DNA of 64,000 bases, from contig JAVGWX010000005.1 of assembly GCA_036924085.1 (NCBI GenBank), forward strand, positions 82,140,666-82,204,665, in the 5' to 3' direction. Of this stretch, positions 56,131 through 64,000 are shown in pieces. Under the pieces are notes generated by a model. The model ran no database searches. It worked only from the letters and a program-made list of their open reading frames with translations, and was not told the origin of the DNA. Position numbers and translations under genes: made by a program. The stretch's first letter is position 1, and the number at the start of each line of letters is the position of its first letter. Origin of the DNA: Ariolimax columbianus (lineage: Eukaryota; Mollusca; Gastropoda; Stylommatophora; Arionidae).

Positions 56131-56829
56131 TCATTACAATTGCTTTGTTTAATTCTGGTACACCTGCTGATGTTTCTTTCATATGTTCTAAATAAACCCA
56201 CTGGTTTTATATATATATATATATATAGGATTTTTAACTTTAAACTAAAACAACAAATATGGACAAGTCAACTAAAAACCGGTGATTTGCAACGTGTTAG
56301 TTGAAGAGCTGTGCTGCACAGAATCCGAAGTGCTTTATTTCTTTCAAAATGTGATTTAGTAAAGTGGACATCAATTATCCACATGAATGATTCTATGTCT
56401 GACATGTATTTACAGACAATGTTTTGTTTCGAATTTAAATGAATGACAAAGCAATCGATCCTGCAATATTGTCTGGATCGGTGAAGGTGCATATGTTTCA
56501 TAGATGAAATAGATAGATGTGAAACAGGCCAGGTTAATAATGGAATATTGTCATAGAAGAGTGGGCTGCGTGGTCTGGGGATGAAGCCTCCGTTTACAAT
56601 CCTAATACACCCGGTTTTAGTCACGCTCGTGTCCTGTTTGGCAGACATGGGTTTGTTCATCTTCTGCAAGTAAGAAAAGTAATGACAACCTACCGTGCTG
56701 CACACTTGCCAAGAAACTTATAACAGCCAAATAGGTTGGCGATTGCAAGAAACGACGTTCTGTAAAGGACATGCTATTTACTTTACTTTGTTAAGGCGAT
56801 ATATAACTTAACTTATTTAAAATGGTTTA
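56131..56829. other. no recognisable feature
   Basis: Includes a (TA)n run at 56207-56227. A 145-codon minus frame (56268-56705) has no recognised motif; it includes a repeat-free Cys/His-containing sequence I cannot place. Confidence 0.4.
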
Positions 56830-57430
56830 AAAGACTCTGCAGAGTCTGTATACAACAAGTTTCATTTATATTCCCTTGATCTAAAAATGCATATGCATAT
56901 CCAATCTATTCTTGAATGCATTTATTGACACTGCCTCCCTTATTTCGTGTTGTAATGCATTCCAATCATCCATCACTCTCTGACTAAAAAAGATATTTCC
57001 TAGTATCTAATCTCGACTATAAAAAAAATAATTTGTAGCTGTCTACTCTTGTCTTTGTAGCCGGCTGTCGTTTGAAAATCTTGTTATAGTATAATTTAAC
57101 TTCTTCCTTGATTATCTTATAAGCTTGTATTAAATCGCTCGAATTCGGATCTTTTCTAGACACTTTTGGCCGGTTTATTTCCGAGTCTTTCGTCATAACT
57201 GTAATTTTGGAATCCCACTATCAGTCTTGTCGATCTTCTTTGTATCGTTTCCAGAATACTTATACCCTTTCTACAATAAGGACTCCACACCTGAACACAA
57301 TTCTTCAATCTAGGTCTAACCAATGCTTTATACAGTGTGACTATCATTTCCTTGCTCCCATGTTAATTATTTCTTTTTTCATACATAACATTGAATTTGA
57401 CTTTAATTCTCTAGCGCATACAAGGCACAG
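56830..57430 (-). pseudogene. CR1/Rex-like RT C-terminal fragment (family I, copy 3)
   Basis: Minus strand: VTLYKALVRPRLKNCVQVWS then PYCRKGISILETIQRRSTRL and YSYDERL (compare LYxxLVRPxLEYCxQVWSPY...LExVQRRxTKxI...YExRL), open at 57156-57347. After a stop, DTRKYLF, then an out-of-frame WNALQHEIREAVSINAFKN, and the family's 3' end. This is the longest copy. The RT catalytic core is absent. Confidence 0.85.
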
Positions 57431-57553
57431 CCGTCACTTAGATGTCCGCGATAAGAACGCTAGCGTATACAAGGCACAGCCGTCACTAAGATGTCCGCGA
57501 TAAGAACGCTAGCGTATACAAGGCACAGCCGTCACTTAGATGTCCGCGATCAG
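57411..57553. repeat. 49-bp tandem repeat, ~3 copies
   Basis: Nearly identical units containing CTAGCGTATACAAGGCACAG and CCGTCACTTAGATGTCCGCG. High identity implies a recent expansion. Confidence 0.9.
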
Positions 57554-57714
57554 ATTGCACTTTGCCAATTACATCGATTTTGTTATGTGGTCTTGTATTT
57601 ATGTTATCGCGGAATGGTGAAGATACGCTGATCTTGACGACTGTTGCATGTACATTGTGCTATGACTATTGACAGTACTGAGAGGAAACGTTTGATTGGA
57701 CCTATCGATGAAGA

Positions 57715-57850
57715 CCAATAACATGCATACATTGTTAAAACGAATGATGATAGGGGCATGTTGTGGCATGAAGTGATGATAGAGGTATATTGTGGCATGA
57801 AGTGATGATAGAGGCATGTTGTTGTATGAAGTGACAATAGAGGTATATTG
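57715..57850. repeat. 29-bp minisatellite, small array
   Basis: About five units of GAAGTGATGATAGAGGCATG with TTGTGGCAT. Same family as 60597-61175. Confidence 0.9.
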
Positions 57851-58009
57851 TATATCCTAACACCCAGCCCATTCCCCCACATCCACACCCATGCCACACA
57901 TGGGGCTATAATCTTTTCGTGGCTAGGGCTGCGGGCGTAACTTGCGAGTTTGAGTGATTTATTGAGCTCTACTGTGGAAAGTACATTTCTGGTAGGGCCA
58001 CCAAAATCA

Positions 58010-58500
58010 GACAGATCACTGGTAAAATAAGGCAGAACCGTCCAAGCCAGATCACCGATGAGAGGTGGTAGGGCCACCAACCCAAACAGATCACCGGTGA
58101 GAGGAAGTAGGACCACCCACCCAAACAGATCACCGGGGAGAGGAGGCAGGGCCACCCACCCAAACAGATCACCGGTGAGAGGAGGCAGGGCCACGAAAGC
58201 CAGACAGATCACCGGTGATAGGGGACATGGCCACCCAAGCCAGACAGATCACCGGTGAGAGGAGGCAGAGCTACCCAGCCCAGCCAGATCACTAGTGAGA
58301 GAAGGCAGAGCTGCCCAAGCCAGACAGATCACCGGTGAGAGGAGGCAGAGCTACCCAAGTCAGACAGATCACTGGTAAGAGGAGGCAGAGCTACCCAAGT
58401 CAGACATATCATCGATGAGAGGAGGCAGAGCTACCAAAGCCAGACATATCACCGGTGAGAGGAGGTAATGCGACCCACATTGAACAGATCGCTAGTGAGA
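58010..58500. repeat. 40-bp minisatellite
   Basis: About 12 units with CAGATCACCGGTGAGAGGAG and GCAGGGCCACCCAAGC. Relatively GC-rich. Units diverge smoothly along the array. Confidence 0.95.
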
Positions 58501-58899
58501 AGACAGCGAATGTCAATCAGGTCATGCAGGTTCGTGCATGTTCGCACAAGACAGACATGTAACAGGACAGACACACTACACCGCCAGTCATGTCCTCAGA
58601 AAAAAAGCCACTGACATGACCAGTTACAGCTGGAGCCCGTAATGATTGCAAATTGGGTGAAAGGATGAGAGTTTGTTGCTGCCATAAATATTCGATCATA
58701 CGTGATGATCACATTTGTCAGTCCCTTACCAAGGGCATAAGAAGAAGAGGACTATTATTTGCCAACAACTTCAAAGACTGAATTAGGAGAACAGATGAGG
58801 GCAACTGAACCTTCATTCAAGATGGTACAGACAATTGAAGAGAATGTGGCCTCTATGTTTCGTAAAAAGCGAAACGGAGACAATAAGAAATACTCTATA

Positions 58900-59250
58900 A
58901 ACTGGCACTCGTTCAAAATCGATTCTAGGGGATGGGATCATTTCGCATTGCCACGTGACTAAAGAAGTGTGAAATGGATGGGATTATATATCATTGTCAC
59001 ATCACTAAAATAGTATGTAATGGAGGAGATTATCTCATTGTCACGTCACTAGAAGAGTATGTAATGGAGAGGATTATATCTTATTGTCAAATGCGTTTTT
59101 AATGGAAGCAATCTATCTCGTTGCCATTTCTCTTAAAGATTTTACAATTGAAGAGGGAATATCTGATTGCCATGTCACAAAAATAGTTTGCAGTGGAAGG
59201 GATCATTTCTCATATCTTCATTACTAAAAGAGTTTATAATGGAAAAGAGC
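58900..59250. repeat. degenerate ~46-bp minisatellite (target of M3)
   Basis: Units with GTAATGGAGAGGATTATATC and CATTGTCACGTCACTA-AAGAG. A further unit (CCTAAAAGAGTCTGTAATG) appears at 59700 on the far side of M3, so the mariner relic is inserted in this array. Confidence 0.75.
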
Positions 59251-59255
59251 ATATC

Positions 59256-59695
59256 TACGAGGCGTGTTCAAATAAAACCGGACCAAACTGCAAAAAGTGA
59301 ACATAAATACAATGCGCTGGACAACGATGTTTAAAGAACGACGTTAACTCACGCTCTTCTTTAAATATCGTTGTCCAGTTCTTCACTGTTGTCCTCGACA
59401 CACTTTTGTTACCATACACTGCAGGCATTCTACGATGAATGTCAACTGGACGACATCCTTCATCCTTAGAAACCGAATCACCGCTGGCTGATCAATTATG
59501 GACCGATTCCGTATCCCACACGTCCTGTTTTCAACGGTCTCCTGAGGAAACTATGAGTCGGAGGACAATGAAATTTTGCAAATTTCACGGTTGGTATGTG
59601 CTGTTTACACCAGAAGTAATGTCTTCATGCGCACCGTATGTATGTTCACTTGTTGCAGTTTAGCCCGGTTTCATTTGAAAACGCCTCGTTATTAC
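59256..59695 (-). mobile_element. mariner-like element with ~45-bp terminal inverted repeats, N-terminal transposase only (M3)
   Basis: Left end CGAGGCGTGTTCAAATAAAA then CCGGACCAAACTGCAA; right end is its complement (TTGCAGTTTAGCCCGGTTTC then ATTTGAAAACGCCTCG) with a few mismatches over ~45 bp. Outside bases are TA on the left and TTA on the right, consistent with a TA target. Minus-strand coding remnant: GCRPVDIHRRMPAVYGNKSV, then SRTTVKNWTTIFKEE, the N-terminal HTH region of mariner transposases. About 440 bp in total, so most of the gene is deleted. An internal inverted repeat (59318-59342 with 59358-59379) is also present. Confidence 0.85.
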
Positions 59696-60596
59696 CAAAT
59701 TCCTAAAAGAGTCTGTAATGTAAATAATATCTTAATACCACATCCCTATACCAATTTGCAATGAAACCATGACCATAGAACGCATAGTGACCTTTAAACG
59801 TACATTCCAGAACAGTCTTTATGGAAATACAATAACCTCATAATGGCAACTAATTCCTTACGATATATCCCACGTGACATTTGAAAGTGTCAGCAAAAGG
59901 ACAAGTTTGAATGGGGACACCAATAACCTTAGGCTAACCAAGTTTACATCAGAAAACTTTCGATGATCAAGAGAACACGTACACTGTGCATGCGCATATA
60001 TCTGCGTTTGTGTATCGATTATGCTCTTGTAGATATCCCCACGTATATTCACCAAACTGGCATATGTATCCACACTGATATGCGCAGTATTATAGCTTAT
60101 GTATATATTTGATTATTTTCTCTATGTTCGATTATGCATCTGTGTTTCAATATCCAATAAACTGACGTGTGCACCCTCATGTTTATATATTGAGTGTACT
60201 GTCATACGTATCCATATTTATATATCCAACAAGATGTCTGATGTATCCAATTGTATATATACAATATGATGGCTTGTCTATTTATGATTGTGTTGTTCAT
60301 ATCGTGGCTTATTGATCCACGTTAATACAGTGTGCTGGCGTACGTGTACACGTGTTTTTATCCACTATCGTGGTTTTTGATCTATGTACAAGATATATAT
60401 ATATATATATCCACGTATTTATATTCACTATATCGGCTAATGTAGCAACTGTGCATTTTTACAATCTAGTATTTTAATAACAAGTATTCGTTTTAGCTAA
60501 TATGTATCCAAACACATACTCATCGAGAATTTGCACACAATGCAATCTACACAATTTTTACATGAATATTCACAATTACTGTCAGCATACCCAGTT
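59696..60596. repeat. AT-rich degenerate repeats
   Basis: After a last ~46-bp unit, 60100-60460 shows loosely recurring TATCCA-ATTTATATATCCA and GTATCCA phrases with TA-rich tracts. Boundaries and period are unclear. No gene. Confidence 0.5.
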
Positions 60597-61175
60597 TATG
60601 TGGCATGAAGTGACGATAAAGGATGTTATGACGAAGGAAGAATGTTGTGGCATGAATTGACAATAGGGACACGGTGTGCCATGAAGTGATGATAGGGGCA
60701 TGTTGTGGCATGAAGTGACAATAGAGGTATGTTGTGGCATGAAGTGACGATAGAGGCATGTTGTTGTATGAAGTGACAATAGAGGTATATTGTGGCATGA
60801 AGTGATGATAGGGGCATGTTGTGGCATGAAGTGATGATAGAGGTATATTGTGGCATGAAGTGATGATAGAGGCATGTTGTTGTATGAAGTGACAATAGAG
60901 GTATATTGTGGCATGAAGTGATGATAGGGGCATGTTGTGGCATGGAGTGACGATAGATGCATGTTGTGGCATGAAGTGAGGATAGAGGTATGTTGTGGCA
61001 TGAAGTGACGATAGAGGCATGTTGCTGTATGAAGTGACGATAGAGGTATATTGTGCGCATGAAGTGACGATATAGGCATGTTGTGGCATGAAGTGTGGAA
61101 ATAGGCATATTGCGGCATAAAATGACGATCGAGGCATGTTGTGGCATGAAGTGACGATAGAGGCATGTTGTGGCA
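60597..61175. repeat. 29-bp minisatellite, large array
   Basis: About 20 units (CATGTTGTGGCATGAAGTGA, CGATAGAGG). Three long minus-strand frames (184-213 codons, HFMPQHASIVTS-type repeats) are translations of it. Confidence 0.97.
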
Positions 61176-61249
61176 AGCACCTGGTCACTTGACGTTGAAA
61201 AACGTTTCAGCTAGCGTACTGTGATTGAATTCCTTACATTGTAAGGTTG

Positions 61250-61640
61250 TGTGCTCATCGACACGCAGCAAAGAATGACTGGAGTATATAGTAACGCATG
61301 TCCAAATTTCACTACTGTCAGGAGGTGGGCACGAACTGTAAAAGTCGACAAACCAGCCACGATGAACCAGCATGATAAGGCTCGCAGCAGACGACCTATC
61401 ACAGCGGGAGATACACCGAACCAAGGGATCACTAATTCGTGCAAATCGCAATGTCAACCAGAAAGGTATCGCAGCAATACTTATGATTTCGATCAACCGA
61501 TTGTACCATATTATACATGCCCTGCTTCAGTATAGGAAAGTGTGGGCGAGATGGGTCCCTCGTATGCTGATTCCGCATATGAAATAACACCGACACCACG
61601 GGTGTCAGGAAGAGGTATGACTTTTTTCCAAGACGGGATG
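61250..61640 (+). pseudogene. mariner-like transposase fragment (M4)
   Basis: Plus strand: VRRWARTVKVDKPATMNQHD, then in another frame SLIRANRNVNQKGIAAIL, SINRLYHIIHALLQYRKVWA and RWVPRMLIPHMK. This is the second HTH (IRxNRRVTxxEIA...SVGSxxHIIH) and the RWVPxxLT linker of mariner transposases. The catalytic region downstream is not recognisable. No terminal repeats identified. Confidence 0.8.
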
Positions 61641-61799
61641 CAGCAACTTGCCCGATGTTAATCGGTATCGTTAGTACGTTGAAGAATAATGACACATCAC
61701 ATAAACGATATTTTAAGCCTTAAGAAAATGTATAGCTCATGTGTAAATCTTGCTCGTTCATGAAATTATTTCATCAAAGACAAAACATTTTCGATTCGC

Positions 61800-62505
61800 C
61801 CTTGTAGTCGATGGTCTCGTTGATGCTATTGTTGATGATATTGTTGATGATGCTGTACTTGATGTTCTAGTTGATGATGTTATTGGTGATATTGTTGATG
61901 ATGATGTATTTGATGTTCTAGTTGATGATGTTATTGATGATATTGTTGATGATGATGTATTTGATGTTCTAGTTGATGATGTTATTGGTGATATTGTTGA
62001 TGATGATGTATTTGATGTTCTAGTTGATGATGTTATTGGTGATATTGTTGATGATGATGTATTTGATGTTCTAGTTGATGATGTTATTGATGATATTGTT
62101 GATGATGATGTATTTGATGTTCTAGTTGATGATGTTATTGATGATATTGTTGATGATGCTGTATTTGATGTTCTAGTTGATGATGTTATTGATGCTATTG
62201 TTGATGATATTGTTGATGATGCTGTACTTGATGTTCTAGTTGATGATGTTATTGATGTTATTGTTGATGATATTGTTGATGATGCTGTATTTGATGTTCT
62301 AGTTGATGATGTTATTGATGCTATTGTTGATGATATTGTTGATGATGCTGTACTTGATGTTCTAGTTAATGTTGTTATTGGTGTTGTTTTTGCTACTGAT
62401 ATTGGTGTTGTAGTTCTTGTTAATGTTATTGTTGATGATGTTGTGGTTGATGTTGCTGTTGTTGTTGTTACTGGTAGTGTTGTTGTAGTTGATGTTTTTG
62501 TTTAA
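61800..62505 (+). repeat. 51/63-bp minisatellite with a continuous acidic open frame
   Basis: About 11 units containing TTGATGTTCTAGTTGATGATG and ATTGTTGATGATGATGTA. The 63-bp version has an extra 12 bp (GCTATTGTTGAT-like). All are multiples of three, so a 251-codon frame (61750-62505) reads IDDIVDD, VFDVLVDDV repeats. No signal peptide, Kozak context or homology supports a real acidic protein; it is most simply a GAT/GTT-rich repeat. Confidence 0.85.
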
Positions 62506-62767
62506 TGGTCTACCAGTAAATTTTACTTTTGCTTCGAGAAAACACACATGTGATTAATCTATTACTCTAACTATCTCCATACAAAATCGAAGATAATGTT
62601 TCTTTGATTGTTTGTTACCAAGTTACCTGTACTGAGTTTTTCACCTTTGACAAATTGTCGCCAGTGGCTGGTTTACAGAGAAACTTTTTTAACACCACAG
62701 AACGTAATTGATAAAGTCGTCATATGTACTACTCGTTGTTATGAAATGCAAATCTTCTGAGCAAGAT

Positions 62768-62830
62768 TACCACTACAGGGATTACAAAGTCGATCTATGT
62801 CGCGTTGGCCAGGCTACTGTAAAACAGCCG
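62768..62830 (+). repeat. dispersed repeat R2, copy 2
   Basis: ACTACAGGGATTACAAAGTCGA through CGTTGGCCAGGCTACTGTAA aligns with 22445-22515. Confidence 0.6.
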
Positions 62831-62869
62831 CTTTCTACGTGTTTGGATGTGAGGTGAGGTATTGGTCAA

Positions 62870-63640
62870 TATGGCTTGTCGGACGTGTGGCGGGGTCTTG
62901 GTCAGTATGTTTCATCTCATTCATAGTTGGGTCTTAGTCAATATGTTTCATCTACAGCGATGTGGGGTCTTAGTCAGTATGTTTGTCTCAGACAAGGTTG
63001 AATCTTGGTCTGAATGTTTCACCTGGCGAGAGTTGAGTCCAGATCAGTATGTTTTACCTGACGTGGGGTGGAGTCTATGTCAGTATGTTTTGCCTGACGT
63101 GAGGTGAAGGTCTAGATCAGTATGTTTTGCCTGACGTGAGGTGAAGGTCCAGATCAGTATGTTTTGCCTGACGTGAGGTGAAGGTCTAGATCAGTATGTT
63201 TTGCCTGACGTGAGGTGAAGGTCTAGATCAGTATGTTTTGCCTGACGTGAGGTGAAGGTCTAGATCAGTATGTTTTACCTGACGTGAGGTGAAGGTCTAG
63301 ATCAGTAAGTTTTACCTGACGTGACGTGGTGGTCTAGATCAGTATGTTGTACCTGACGTAACGTGGGGGTCTAGATCAGTAAATTTTACCTGACGTGACG
63401 TGGTGGTCTAGATCAGTATGTTTCACCTGATATTGTGAAGTCTAGGTCCGTCGGATTCACCTAACCTGGGGTGGAGTCTAGGTCAGCATGTCTAACTTGA
63501 CGTGAGCTGTGGTCTAGATCAGTATGTCTTACCTGACGTGAGATGAAATCTAGATCAGTATATTTTACCTGGTCTTGGGATGTGGGTCTAGGTCAGTATA
63601 TTTCACCTGACATGAGGTGGGGGTTTTATTATGTTTCACC
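62870..63640. repeat. 37-bp minisatellite
   Basis: Units with CAGTATGTTTTGCCTGACGT and GAGGTGAAGGTCTAGAT. The middle (63090-63300) is nearly homogeneous, the edges diverged. Contains TGACGT in each unit, as does the array at 39545. Confidence 0.95.
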
Positions 63641-64000
63641 TGAAATGAAATGAGGTTTTGCTGAGTAGGTTTTACCTGACGCGAAATTAGATTTGAGTAT
63701 GTTTCATCTGCAATTAAAGGAGGTTTTGGTCAGTATGTTTCACCTGAAGTGAAATGAAATTTTAGTCAGTATGGTTCACCTGAAACGAAATGAAGTTTTA
63801 GTCAGTATGGTTCACCTGAAGCGAAATAAAGTTTTAGTCAGTATGTTTCACCTCAAGTGAAATGAAATTTTAGTCAGTATGGTTCACCTGAAGCGAAATA
63901 AAGTTTTAGTCAGTATGTTTCACCTCAAGTGAAATGAAATTTTAGTCAGTATGGTTCACCTGAAGCGAAATAAAGTTTTAGTCAGTATGTTTCACCTCAA
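63641..64000. repeat. 36-bp minisatellite continuing past window end
   Basis: Units TTCACCTGAAGCGAAATAAAG / TTTTAGTCAGTATG share CAGTATG-TTCACCTGA with the preceding 37-bp array. From about 63780 two unit types alternate as a 72-bp dimer, repeated three times. Truncated by the window edge. Confidence 0.95.

Noticed and set aside
56268..56705. 145-codon minus frame
   Set aside because: Contains no family motif and no start or splice evidence; left as unannotated.
60547..61188. Three minus frames of 184-213 codons (HFMPQH... repeats)
   Set aside because: All three frames are the 29-bp minisatellite.

Overview
This is a eukaryotic, intron-era invertebrate genomic segment with no recognisable single-copy host gene. 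It is AT-rich and packed with two things: minisatellites (about 35 arrays, unit lengths from 13 to about 110 bp) and decayed transposable elements. The retrotransposon proteins (RNase H-bearing Jockey-like non-LTR elements, RTE-like elements with a TGATGA tail, CR1/Rex-like 3' ends), the mariner relics and the tRNA-derived SINE resemble repeats I know from lophotrochozoan, particularly molluscan, genomes. A gastropod such as a sea slug is my best guess, but that is inference. Nothing prokaryotic (operons, ribosome binding sites, CRISPR) is present. Most long open frames are translations of stop-free tandem repeats, not genes.

Layout. 0-7.8 kb: minisatellites of 18, ~23, ~38, 46 and 31+31 bp separated by unrecognised DNA. 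7.8-10.1 kb: an old RT fragment, a 5'-truncated RNase H-type retroelement with intact 12-bp target duplications, a 24-bp array and another RT C-terminus. 10.2-15.8 kb: two related ~20-bp arrays, a 49-bp array, a dispersed repeat (R1) and two retroelement scraps. 16.05-17.8 kb: the most unusual locus, one Jockey-like relic on the minus strand whose RNase H domain, C-terminal domain and 3' end each contain a tandem array built from the element's own sequence. 19.6-22 kb and 34.7-37.2 kb: two copies of one RTE-like element, the second inserted, with a perfect 10-bp target duplication, into an older reverse transcriptase. 23.5 kb: a perfect 69-bp inverted repeat. 26.6-27.4 kb: a 39/36-bp array with a duplicated 345-bp higher-order block. 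28.8-32.4 kb: an RTE C-terminal relic and the longer copy of the RNase H element, both sitting inside older minisatellites. 38-41 kb: SINE, 13-bp and 38-bp arrays. 42.2-46.2 kb: a nearly full-length decayed Jockey-like element (endonuclease, RT, RNase H, C-terminal CCHC) inside a 34-bp minisatellite that resumes for 1.1 kb. 47.3-50.9 kb: further arrays and a 1.8-kb purine-rich strand. 52.3-62 kb: four mariner relics, two CR1-like 3' ends and several arrays. 61.8-64 kb: an acidic-repeat open frame and a 37/36-bp array running off the window.

The unifying observation is that transposons and minisatellites are entangled in both directions: elements land inside arrays, and arrays grow from element sequence, including conserved catalytic-domain codons. 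Evidence is by eye only; TE family names are by motif recognition and array copy numbers are estimates.
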